A DNA stretch of 7,515 nucleotides from positions 1-7,515 of the forward strand of contig JAIFNK010000223.1 of assembly GCA_020047775.1 (NCBI GenBank). Reading direction: 5' to 3'. Each line of letters starts with the position of its first letter. Position 1 is the stretch's first letter. Positions 1-6,285 of this stretch are shown in pieces. Under the pieces are notes generated by a model that worked only from the letters and a program-made list of their open reading frames with translations, did not search any database and had not been told where the DNA came from. This DNA comes from Akkermansia sp. Lineage in GTDB: Bacteria > Verrucomicrobiota > Verrucomicrobiia > Verrucomicrobiales > Akkermansiaceae. The position numbers and the translations under genes are program-made.

Positions 1-284
1 GCTTCGGTGCGGAGGATCCAGGCGCAGAGGCTGTGGAAGGTCTGGATGACGCACTTCTTGGCTTCGGGATTCCCGGACTCCTTGACCGCCGTGCGCATGT
101 GTTCGGCGGCCCGGTTGGTGAAGGTGACACCGAGCGTGAGTTCCGGTGGCATGCCTTCCGCGATCACGGCGGCGAGGCGGTCCGCCATGAGCCGGGTCTT
201 GCCGGTGCCGGCTGGGGCTAATACTAGCAGCGTGCCATGGAGATGGCGGAGGACCTGTTGTTGCTCGGGGTTGGGATAGCTCAT
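1..284 (-). CDS. UvrD/PcrA/Rep-type superfamily 1 DNA helicase, N-terminal fragment (gene runs off the left edge)
   Basis: Reading the minus strand from the ATG at 284 gives 94 uninterrupted codons to the window edge. The product opens with a Q-motif-like stretch (NPEQQQVL, residues 5-12). A Walker A loop APAGTGKT follows at residues 23-30, with K29 and T30 as the expected nucleotide-binding pair. Motif Ia-like TFTNRAAEHM lies at about 54-63 and TFHSLC (motif Ib region) at 82-87. This order and spacing is that of UvrD, PcrA and Rep, which are ATP-driven 3'-5' helicases of repair and replication restart. The fragment lacks the Walker B, 2B and C-terminal regions, so UvrD, PcrA, Rep or a fusion such as a helicase-nuclease cannot be separated. 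The start is chosen because the Q motif begins just after it; only a weak AGGCG-like sequence precedes it. It is divergent from ilvA. Family assignment is firm, the exact member is not. Confidence 0.9.
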   Translation of the reverse strand, partial: MSYPNPEQQQVLRHLHGTLLVLAPAGTGKTRLMADRLAAVIAEGMPPELTLGVTFTNRAAEHMRTAVKESGNPEAKKCVIQTFHSLCAWILRTE

Positions 285-506
285 CGCCTAACTGTCATGC
301 TGATGCGCGGGGCAGCGGGCGACAAGGTGAAAGCGGGGTTTGTTGGGTAAAACTATCTGTTTTTAAAAACGGGTGGATCGCGGGGATTTCCTGCAATCCC
401 TCCCGCTGATGGTTCTCTCATTTATTCTCGATTTCGTGTAGGAAAAAACTCCGCCGAGGGAGCGGGTTGCCTTGCAGGCCGGGGCGGATTCGGGCAAGGC
501 TCGGGC
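285..506. other. Divergent spacer between the helicase gene and ilvA
   Basis: This 222-bp stretch should hold promoters for both flanking genes. What can be seen is a short A+T-rich island around 346-370 in an otherwise GC-rich region, containing the 12-bp perfect palindrome GTTTTTAAAAAC (359-370). There is a 6-bp inverted repeat GGGATT/AATCCC (383-388 and 395-400, 6-nt loop), and a second A+T-richer patch at 418-450. No convincing pair of -35 and -10 boxes could be assigned on either strand. No convincing coding capacity, tRNA or riboswitch-like core was recognised. Confidence 0.5.
469..500 (+). promoter_or_regulatory. Possible hairpin covering the ilvA ribosome binding site
   Basis: GCCTTGC (469-475) and GCAAGGC (494-500) form a perfect 7-bp inverted repeat separated by 18 nt. 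The right arm contains AAGG (496-499), the only Shine-Dalgarno-like sequence upstream of the ilvA ATG at 507, seven bases from it. If transcribed and folded, the hairpin would hide the ribosome binding site. That is an inference: GC-rich DNA yields 7-bp repeats by chance, and no alternative anti-hairpin or leader peptide was found. Confidence 0.3.
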
Positions 507-2051
507 ATGACACGTGAGGATCTGCCGCTGGAACGGCAATTGCGCCAGGAAATCCTGTTTGCCCGGGAACGGGTCTATCGCTTCGGGCGCGCGACGCCGA
601 TGGAGCGACTGGACCTCCCGGGGCCGGGGCCGGAAATCTGGGTGAAACGCGAGGATCTATCCGCGGTGAAATCCTACAAATGGCGCGGAGCATGCAACCG
701 GATGGCCGTGCTTTCCCCGGCGGAGGCGGCGCGCGGAGTGGTGACCGCCTCCGCCGGAAACCATGCGCAGGGGGTGGCACTCGCCGCCCGAACGCTCGGT
801 ATCCGGGCGCGCATCTACATGCCGCGCTCGACGCCAAAGGTGAAACAAAACGCCGTGCGCCACCACGGCGGCGAGTTCGTCGAAATCCATTTGAGCGGCG
901 ACAGTTACGACGAGGCGGTGTCCGCGGCACAGGCGGACGAGGCAGCCAGTGGTGCGGTGTATGTACACGCTTATGACGACATCAAGGTGATGGCCGGCCA
1001 AGGCACGCTGGCGGACGAGGTGGTGCTGTCCGGGCACGGCCCGTTCGACGCGGCCTATCTACAAATCGGCGGCGGGGGTCTGGCGGCGGGGGTTTCCAGC
1101 TGGTTGAAAACCTATTGGCCGGACATCGAAATCGTCGGCGTGGAAGGCGTCGGCCAAGCGTCGATGAAAGCGGCGCTAACCACCGGCAAACCCGTGGCAC
1201 TTGAGAGCGTGGACCTGTTCTGCGACGGCACAGCCGTTAGGAAAGCGGGCGAGCTGCCGTTCCTGATCTGCACAGGAACGCTGGCCCGGGTGGAGACGGT
1301 GACGAACGCCGAGGTCAGCGATGCGATGCGCGCCCTGTGGGAAGGCCTGCGCTGCATTTCCGAACCCTCCGGCGCGATGGGCCTGGCCGCGGTGTTGAAA
1401 AACCGCGAAGCGCTCGCAGGCAAACGCATCCTGGTGGTGCTGTGCGGCGCCAACATCGATTTCCTGCAACTCGGACTCATCGCGCAATCGGTGGGAGCCG
1501 GAACGAGAGCGAGCCGCACGCTGCGCGTCCGCATCCCCGAGCGCGCGGGAACCATGCTGGAACTGCTGGACACCTGTTTCGAGGGCCTCGACATCGCGGA
1601 TTTCCAATACGGCAAGACCAGCGACGAGGAGGCGTGGCCGGCGTTCACGATCCATGCGGAGGATACGGCGGCGCTGGATGCCCTGCCGGAAAAACTCGAT
1701 GCCCACGGCTTCGCCTGGCAGGATCTAACCGGTGCAGTGGACATCGCCTTCCGGGCGATCCCGCTGCGCGGTGATTTGCTGGAGAATCCGGCATTCCTGC
1801 GGCTGGACTTTTACGAGCGGCCGGGGGCGCTGCATGATTTCCTGGGACAGCGGATCCGGGGAAATGCGAGTCTTTGTTATTTCAACTACCGGCAGTCCGG
1901 CGAGCGGATCGGTCGGGCACTGATCGGGCTGGACTTCCCCTCCCCTTACGAACGCGAAGCACTGCTGATGACCATTCCCAAACAGGGCGAGGGCTACCGG
2001 CTTTGCGAAGCGGTGGATGAAGCGACGAGGAAGCGGGTGGTGGGGAGCTGA
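507..2051 (+). CDS. ilvA: Threonine dehydratase (threonine ammonia-lyase), biosynthetic, with two C-terminal ACT-like domains
   Basis: The 514-residue product matches the length of the long, allosterically regulated IlvA class. This cytoplasmic PLP enzyme deaminates L-threonine to 2-oxobutanoate, the first committed step of isoleucine synthesis. The catalytic domain (about 1-330) shows the PLP-lysine motif SYKWRGA with K58, the phosphate-binding loop SAGNHAQG (82-89) and the glycine cluster IGGGGLAAG (187-195). SEPSGAMGLA and VVLCGANID occur later in this domain. After about residue 335 come two ACT-like regulatory modules: the first starts at RVRIPERAGTMLELLDTC, and the second starts around LRLDFYERPGALHDFL and continues through SLCYFNYRQSGERIGRALIG. 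In known IlvA proteins this region binds isoleucine (inhibitor) and valine (activator), so feedback control is likely. The ATG at 507 is preceded by AAGG and gives the expected N-terminus. It appears monocistronic; its last 58 bp overlap a convergent gene. Short catabolic TdcB-type enzymes lack the C-terminal half, which argues against that alternative. Confidence 0.96.
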   Translation: MTREDLPLERQLRQEILFARERVYRFGRATPMERLDLPGPGPEIWVKREDLSAVKSYKWRGACNRMAVLSPAEAARGVVTASAGNHAQGVALAARTLGIRARIYMPRSTPKVKQNAVRHHGGEFVEIHLSGDSYDEAVSAAQADEAASGAVYVHAYDDIKVMAGQGTLADEVVLSGHGPFDAAYLQIGGGGLAAGVSSWLKTYWPDIEIVGVEGVGQASMKAALTTGKPVALESVDLFCDGTAVRKAGELPFLICTGTLARVETVTNAEVSDAMRALWEGLRCISEPSGAMGLAAVLKNREALAGKRILVVLCGANIDFLQLGLIAQSVGAGTRASRTLRVRIPERAGTMLELLDTCFEGLDIADFQYGKTSDEEAWPAFTIHAEDTAALDALPEKLDAHGFAWQDLTGAVDIAFRAIPLRGDLLENPAFLRLDFYERPGALHDFLGQRIRGNASLCYFNYRQSGERIGRALIGLDFPSPYEREALLMTIPKQGEGYRLCEAVDEATRKRVVGS

Positions 2052-2404
2052 GGGGCGAGCACGCTCTCCAGTGCCAGCCCGGGCTCCTGCTCCATCACGC
2101 GGATGAAGTCGGCCTCTCCGGAAGGCCGTCCGTCGAGGATGCGCTTGTCGCGGATGAGGAGCTTGCGGAATTGTTTGGTTTCCCCGGAATGGGCAATCCA
2201 GTCGGCGACGTTTGCCTCGATGAACTCGTCAATCCACGGCTCATGCATGGCTGCGTCGAGCCGGGCACGGGCGGCTTGTCGGCGGGCGAGCGCCAGGGCA
2301 TCTGGAACTTTGAGCGGCGGATCGGAGAGGAATCCACGGTGAAACGCCAGCTCGTCTTCCGGCTTCTCCCACCAGACGGTGGGGGCGCTAGTCCGGTCGC
2401 TCAC
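1994..2404 (-). CDS. Hypothetical protein of 136 residues, convergent and overlapping with ilvA
   Basis: A minus-strand frame open from 2599 to a TAG at 1994-1996 reads like real protein from about residue 66 onward, where a GTG at 2404 gives a plausible start. From there most codons end in G or C, as in the neighbouring genes, and the product is charged and soluble. It starts VSDRTSAPTVWWEKPEDE and later has WIDEFIEANVADW and FRKLLIRDKRIL, suggesting amphipathic helices. There is no signal peptide, membrane segment or motif I recognise. An ATG at 2599 would extend it by 65 residues but would overlap nuoG and read through the promoter region, where the translation looks non-coding, so I prefer the GTG. 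Its last 19 codons and stop lie antisense to the ilvA 3' end. No function is proposed. It could be a small lineage-specific protein or the remnant of a longer gene. Confidence 0.5.
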   Translation of the reverse strand: MSDRTSAPTVWWEKPEDELAFHRGFLSDPPLKVPDALALARRQAARARLDAAMHEPWIDEFIEANVADWIAHSGETKQFRKLLIRDKRILDGRPSGEADFIRVMEQEPGLALESVLAPQLPTTRFLVASSTASQSR

Positions 2405-2586
2405 GCCCGCTTGAATCCCCGCAGGAGTCGCCAAAAAGGTCAACCGTATGGGATCCACACCCGATCCAAAACTGCTTGTGAAACTTTTCACAAAGCACGC
2501 TTGCCCGGTCCACCCCGGATGGACATATTCCCGCGCGAACACCGCCGGGCTCTTCTTGCACAAGCGTCCGGCGCTCTTATTTAGCC
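2405..2586. other. Divergent spacer upstream of the nuo run
   Basis: This 182-bp spacer separates the GTG of the minus-strand hypothetical gene from the ATG of nuoG. Besides the palindrome at 2476-2493 it has two 5-bp inverted repeats with 7-nt spacers: GGATC/GATCC (2451-2455, 2463-2467) and GTCCA/TGGAC (2508-2512, 2520-2524). A loose sigma70-like pair TTGCCC (2501-2506) and CATATT (2524-2529) with 17-bp spacing could drive nuoG, but the match is poor. No Shine-Dalgarno sequence precedes nuoG. Confidence 0.45.
2476..2493. promoter_or_regulatory. Candidate CRP/FNR-family operator in the nuoG promoter region
   Basis: TTGTGAAACTTTTCACAA is a perfect palindrome with two 8-bp arms and a 2-bp centre. 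It contains TGTGA-N6-TCACA exactly, the half-site and spacing recognised by CRP-type proteins; FNR-type sites (TTGAT-N4-ATCAA) share the architecture but fit less well. It sits about 94 bp before the nuoG start and about 72 bp before the divergent GTG. Binding of a CRP/FNR-family regulator, and hence control of complex I by energy or oxygen status, is inference from the motif alone. Confidence 0.45.
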
Positions 2587-4368
2587 ATGAGCGACACACC
2601 TTCGGCGACTGCGGAACTGAAACTGCCCAAAGACCTTGCCGCCGAAAAAGGCTTGGTCAATGTCCAGATCGATGGAATTTGGCACCAATTCCCCAAGGGC
2701 ACCCGCATGATCGAGGCTTGCCGCCAAGCGCAGGTCATCGTTCCCCATTATTGTTACCACCCGAAACTCAGCTCCCCGGGAAATTGCCGGATGTGCCTCG
2801 TGCAAATGGGCATGCCACCCCGCCCCGCACCGGGACAGGAACCACAGCGCGATGAGAACGGCTACGAAATCATCGGCTGGATGCCGCGGCCGGTCATCGC
2901 CTGCGCCAACACCATCGGCGAAAACATGGGCATCCGCACCACCGGCGAGCTTGTCGAAAAATGCCGCGAGGGCGTCATGGAGTTTCTCCTCATCAATCAC
3001 CCGCTCGACTGCCCGATCTGCGACCAAGCCGGCGAATGCCGCCTCCAGGAACAATCCGTGCAACACGGCCGCGGCGTCTCGCGCTTCGTGGACATGAAGG
3101 TGAAAAAGCCGAAAAACGTCGAAATCGGCCCGCGCATCCGCCTCGACGACGAGCGCTGCATCATGTGCAGCCGCTGCATCCGCTTCATGGACGAAGTCGC
3201 TTCCGATCCGGTGCTCGGCTTCACCCAGCGCGGCACCCACACCACCCTCACCGTTCACCCGGGTCGCCTGCTGGACTCGAATTACTCGCTCAACACCGCC
3301 GACATCTGCCCGGTCGGTGCGCTGACATCCAATGACTTCCGCTTCCAAATGCGCGTCTGGTTCCTCAAGGAAACCCCAGGCATCGACGTGAATTGCGGCA
3401 CCGGCACCAACATCACCATCTGGACCCGCGGAAACAAAATCCACCGCATCACCCCGCGCCTGAACGACGAGGTGAACTCCGCCTGGATGCCCGACTCGCA
3501 TCGCCTGAATTTCCACTACATCGACGGCGAAGCCCGCCTCACCGAGCCACTTGAAAGGGGAACAGGCATCTTGCCTGTTTCTTCTGTTCCATCATTTTCC
3601 ACCACCACCTGGCCCGCCGCCATCGCCTCCGCCGCCGCCAAAATCAAAGCCACCCCCGCCGCCCAAACCGCGATCATCGCCTCAGGCCGCATGACCAACG
3701 AGGAACTCTTCCTCACCCGCGCCCTCGCTGCGGAAATCGGCACCGGCCAGCTCGCACTCGTCCCCCGCTTCGCCGAAGCCGACGCCCTGCTCATCGCCGC
3801 CGACCGCAACCCGAACACCACCGGTGCCAAGCTGGTCCTCGGAACCGAAGATCCCTTCGCCCACCTCGACTCCATCCGCGAAGGCGTCCGCAACGGCTCC
3901 ATCAAATCCCTCATCGTGCTCGGCGACGACCTCATCACCGACGCCGGCTTCACCACGGAAGACCTCGGAAAACTCGATTTTCTCCTGCAAACCAGCGTGC
4001 TCGCGAATCCCACCGCCGAGCAAGCTCACATCGTCCTGCCCTCCGCCGCCTTCGCCGAAAAGCGCGGCTCCATGGTCAACCTCGCCGGCCGCCTCCAGCG
4101 ACTCAACCGCGCCGTCGAACCTCAAGGCCAGGCGCACGACGATTGGGAAATCCTCCGCGACCTGCTGCTCGCCATCTCCGGCGACACCAACCAGGTCCAT
4201 CAGATCGAGGATGTCTTCAAAGTGCTCGCCGAAAACGTCCCCGCCTTCAACGGCCTCACTCTCTCGAAAATCGGCCATCAAGGCACGCAAATCGCTGACA
4301 CCGGCTATCAGATCCCCCTTCTCGCCAACGAGCGCGCCCGCAAGGCGGCGGGATTGATTAATGGGTAA
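2587..4368 (+). CDS. nuoG: NADH-quinone oxidoreductase subunit G (complex I, 75-kDa-type iron-sulfur subunit)
   Basis: NuoG is the large iron-sulfur subunit of the peripheral arm; it relays electrons from NuoEF towards NuoI. The N-terminal ferredoxin-like domain has C56, C67, C70 and C106 (binuclear N1b). The His-Cys3 motif is H138, C142, C145, C151 (N5). A third set C191, C194, C197 with C241 in the ICPVGAL motif fits N4. The next region, where many bacterial NuoG proteins bind an extra cluster (N7) with four cysteines, keeps only C271, so N7 is probably absent. The molybdopterin-oxidoreductase-like domain follows, degenerate and short, ending with the family-typical IVLPSAAFAEKRGSMVN (482-498). 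At 593 residues it is much shorter than the roughly 900-residue E. coli protein. Residues 325-334 derive from a palindromic repeat inserted between EPL and the TTTW segment. The ATG at 2587 leads directly into the domain and has no Shine-Dalgarno sequence; nuoH follows after 51 nt. Confidence 0.95.
   Translation: MSDTPSATAELKLPKDLAAEKGLVNVQIDGIWHQFPKGTRMIEACRQAQVIVPHYCYHPKLSSPGNCRMCLVQMGMPPRPAPGQEPQRDENGYEIIGWMPRPVIACANTIGENMGIRTTGELVEKCREGVMEFLLINHPLDCPICDQAGECRLQEQSVQHGRGVSRFVDMKVKKPKNVEIGPRIRLDDERCIMCSRCIRFMDEVASDPVLGFTQRGTHTTLTVHPGRLLDSNYSLNTADICPVGALTSNDFRFQMRVWFLKETPGIDVNCGTGTNITIWTRGNKIHRITPRLNDEVNSAWMPDSHRLNFHYIDGEARLTEPLERGTGILPVSSVPSFSTTTWPAAIASAAAKIKATPAAQTAIIASGRMTNEELFLTRALAAEIGTGQLALVPRFAEADALLIAADRNPNTTGAKLVLGTEDPFAHLDSIREGVRNGSIKSLIVLGDDLITDAGFTTEDLGKLDFLLQTSVLANPTAEQAHIVLPSAAFAEKRGSMVNLAGRLQRLNRAVEPQGQAHDDWEILRDLLLAISGDTNQVHQIEDVFKVLAENVPAFNGLTLSKIGHQGTQIADTGYQIPLLANERARKAAGLING
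3556..3590. repeat. Palindromic 'GTGILPV'-type dispersed repeat captured inside nuoG
   Basis: AACAGGCATCTTGCCTGTT (3561-3579) is a perfect inverted repeat with 8-bp arms and a 3-nt loop. The same left arm can also pair further out: GGAACAG (3559-3565) with CTGTTCC (3584-3590). Read in the nuoG frame it gives GTGILPVSSV. I recall 'GILPV' translations of AGGCATCTTGCCTGT elements as recurrent in verrucomicrobial and planctomycete genomes, often as spurious or inserted peptides; that is memory, not a search. The exact outer borders and any target duplication cannot be fixed from one copy. Confidence 0.55.
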
Positions 4369-4370
4369 TT

Positions 4371-4405
4371 TAACCAATAACTTCTAACATTTAACTTTTA
4401 CCCTT
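4371..4405 (+). repeat. Phased TAACnnn heptanucleotide repeat in the nuoG-nuoH spacer
   Basis: TAAC occurs at 4371, 4378, 4385 and 4392, and TACC at 4399, exactly seven bases apart each time, with the other three bases of each unit variable. The block fills most of the 51-nt spacer and is strikingly A+T-rich against its flanks. It is followed by a pyrimidine-rich run up to the nuoH ATG. It has no inverted-repeat structure and no U-tract of a terminator. Confidence 0.6.
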
Positions 4406-4419
4406 CTTCCCAGCACCCC

Positions 4420-5676
4420 ATGCCGGAACTCATTTTCCAAATCGCCATCATCATCACCAAGATCGTCATCCTGACCTTCATGGTGGTCCTGCCGCTGGTT
4501 CCCGTTTCCGTTTACTTCGAGCGGCGCTTCTCCGCCGTCATCCAGGACCGTGTCGGACCTAACCGGGTCGGCATCCCGCTGACTTTGCTCGGATTCAAAA
4601 AGGACTTCCACCTCTTCGGCCTGATCCAACCGATAGCCGACGGCTTGAAACTTTTCCTCAAGGAAGACTTCACTCCGGCCCACGTCCGCAAGGCGTTTTA
4701 CTGGATGGCTCCGGCGCTCACCGTCGTTCCCGCGCTTATCACCGTTTGCGTCGTCCCCTTCGGCTCGCCCATCAGCATCTTCGGCCACACTGAAAAACTC
4801 GTCATCGCGGATCTCGACATCGGGCCGCTGTTCGTTTTCTCCGTCGCTTCTCTATCCGTTTACGGCATCACCCTCGCCGGTTGGTCCTCCAACTCGAAGT
4901 TCCCCTTCATCGGCGGCGTGCGCTCCACGGCCCAGATGATTTCCTACGAAATCGCCCTCGGCCTCTCCATTATCCCGGTGCTGATGTATTACGGCGATCT
5001 CAACCTCAGCACCATCGTCCAACAGCAAGCCGACCACGGCTGGCTGCTGCTGCCACTGTGGGGCCACGACGCGGACCACACCTTCATCAGCAAGCTGCTG
5101 TTCTGGTTCCCCGCCGCCATTGCTTTCCTGATTTTCACCATCTCCATCTTCGCGGAAACCAACCGCATGCCCTTCGACCTTCCCGAGTGCGAAACCGAAC
5201 TCGTCGGCGGCTATCACACGGAATACTCCTCGATGAAATTCGCCATGTTCTTCATGGGCGAATACGCCGCCATGGTCATCGGCTCGGCGCTCATCATCAC
5301 GCTCTTCCTCGGCGGTTGGTCGATCGGCTTCGGTGCCGACGCCTGGGTCTCCCAGCTCCACATCGGCGACTTCTACTTCGGCGGACTCATCCACCTCGGT
5401 TGTTTCATGACCAAGCTCATCGGCTTCATCCTGTTCTTCATCCTCGTCCGTTGGACCGTGCCGCGGTTCCGTTATGACCAACTCATGAAACTCGGCTGGG
5501 TCGTGTTCTTCGAAGCCGCGCTCATCAACGTCTTCCTCGCGGCACTCATCGTCGCCGCTCCCCAGCTCGAAAAAACCATCATCGGCGTCGGGGCCGTTCT
5601 GCTCGTCATCGTCACCGCCGCGGTGATCTGGGTCGCCAAGGTTTCCGAGGAAACTCCGAAAGTTCTCCGTGCCTGA
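4420..5676 (+). CDS. nuoH: NADH-quinone oxidoreductase subunit H (complex I membrane subunit, ND1 family)
   Basis: NuoH anchors the peripheral arm to the membrane and forms part of the quinone-binding chamber and the entry to the proton path. The 418-residue product shows the ND1 signatures: ERRFSAVIQDRVGPNRVG (34-51), IADGLKLFLKED, AGWSSNSKFPFIGG (starting about 153), RSTAQMISYEIALGL, and AETNRMPFDLPE (from 245) followed by ETELVGGYHTEYSSM. FLGGW and VRWTVPRFRYDQLM come later. Multiple hydrophobic segments run throughout, starting at about residues 5-30. It is longer than the 325-residue E. coli protein; extra residues lie after GPNRVG (a TLLGFKKDFHLFG insert), before AETNR and as an additional C-terminal hydrophobic segment. 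The ATG at 4420 precedes the first membrane helix. The leader is pyrimidine-rich with no Shine-Dalgarno sequence. nuoI begins 26 nt after the stop, consistent with one transcript. Confidence 0.96.
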   Translation: MPELIFQIAIIITKIVILTFMVVLPLVPVSVYFERRFSAVIQDRVGPNRVGIPLTLLGFKKDFHLFGLIQPIADGLKLFLKEDFTPAHVRKAFYWMAPALTVVPALITVCVVPFGSPISIFGHTEKLVIADLDIGPLFVFSVASLSVYGITLAGWSSNSKFPFIGGVRSTAQMISYEIALGLSIIPVLMYYGDLNLSTIVQQQADHGWLLLPLWGHDADHTFISKLLFWFPAAIAFLIFTISIFAETNRMPFDLPECETELVGGYHTEYSSMKFAMFFMGEYAAMVIGSALIITLFLGGWSIGFGADAWVSQLHIGDFYFGGLIHLGCFMTKLIGFILFFILVRWTVPRFRYDQLMKLGWVVFFEAALINVFLAALIVAAPQLEKTIIGVGAVLLVIVTAAVIWVAKVSEETPKVLRA

Positions 5677-5702
5677 TCTACAACTTCGCACACCTTCATC
5701 TC

Positions 5703-6269
5703 ATGGCCGTCGTCAAACTCCAGCGCCCGAAACTCAATTTCGGTGAGAAAATCTACTTCGGAGCCCTCATCAAAGGCTTCTTCCTCACCATGACCCACGC
5801 GGTCAAATCCCTGCGTGGCAAATCTGTCGGAGCCGACGAACTCGCCTCCTCCGGCCTTGGCGTGACGATGCAGTTCCCCGAACAACGCTGGGACGAGCAC
5901 CTGCCCGAATACTACCGCGGTGCCCCCACCCTCGTCACCGACGAACAAGGCCGCGAACGCTGCGTTTCCTGCCAGCTCTGCGAATTCATCTGCCCGCCCA
6001 AAGCCATCAAAATCGTCCCCAGCGAGATCCCGTCCGACGACCCATGGGTCAAGGTGGAAAAGCGCCCGCTGGAATTCGAGATCGACATGATCCGCTGCAT
6101 CTACTGCGGCATGTGCGAGGAAGTCTGCCCGGAGCAAGCCATCTATCTGCGCAAGGACTACCTCATCACCGGCCTCAAGCGCGCCGACATGGTCCACGAC
6201 AAAAAGAAGCTCTACGAAATCGGCGGCACCCGCGCCGGCCTCGTCAACAAGTGGAATGAGCTGAAATAA
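5703..6269 (+). CDS. nuoI: NADH-quinone oxidoreductase subunit I (complex I 2x[4Fe-4S] ferredoxin subunit)
   Basis: NuoI carries the two tetranuclear clusters N6a and N6b that hand electrons from NuoG to the terminal cluster N2 in NuoB. The 188-residue product has two ferredoxin motifs: C87-x2-C90-x2-C93-x3-C97-P and C132-x2-C135-x2-C138-x3-C142-P. In complex I the last cysteine of each motif pairs with the other cluster. The N-terminal segment (about 17-36, FGALIKGFFLTMTHAVK) is the amphipathic helix that lies on NuoH in the family, followed by the conserved MQFPEQRW and YYRGAPTLV. Length and motif spacing are normal, and the second motif is followed by the expected AIYLRKDY region. The ATG at 5703 is the first in frame before the conserved N-terminal helix. 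No Shine-Dalgarno sequence is present. nuoJ starts 16 nt after the stop. Confidence 0.97.
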   Translation: MAVVKLQRPKLNFGEKIYFGALIKGFFLTMTHAVKSLRGKSVGADELASSGLGVTMQFPEQRWDEHLPEYYRGAPTLVTDEQGRERCVSCQLCEFICPPKAIKIVPSEIPSDDPWVKVEKRPLEFEIDMIRCIYCGMCEEVCPEQAIYLRKDYLITGLKRADMVHDKKKLYEIGGTRAGLVNKWNELK

Positions 6270-6285
6270 CTTTTTCTAATATCCC

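Noticed and set aside
359..370. GTTTTTAAAAAC palindrome as a terminator or replication-origin element
   Set aside because: A single A+T palindrome without a GC stem, T tract, DnaA boxes or iterons is not evidence for either; it is only noted as part of the spacer.
418..930. Minus-strand open frame of 170 codons across the ilvA start
   Set aside because: The translation is Arg/Pro-rich with no recognisable motif and overlaps the well-supported catalytic domain of ilvA.
2171..2584. Plus-strand open frame of 137 codons between ilvA and nuoG
   Set aside because: It is antisense to the better minus-strand candidate, its codon third positions are not those of the neighbours, and it runs through the palindromic promoter region up to nuoG.
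2581..3516. Long minus-strand open frame (311 codons) opposite nuoG
   Set aside because: It mirrors the codon pattern of nuoG, gives a low-complexity Ala/Val/Asp/His-rich translation with no motif, and the plus strand has unmistakable NuoG cysteine motifs.
3561..3585. Rho-independent terminator inside nuoG
   Set aside because: The stem AACAGGCA/TGCCTGTT followed by a T-rich stretch looks superficially like one, but it lacks a GC-rich stem and a true T run, and lies within an intact frame.
4852..5691. Minus-strand open frame of 279 codons opposite nuoH
   Set aside because: Its translation is extremely rich in Asp, Glu and Gly, the usual antisense image of a hydrophobic GC-rich membrane gene; nuoH is clear on the plus strand.
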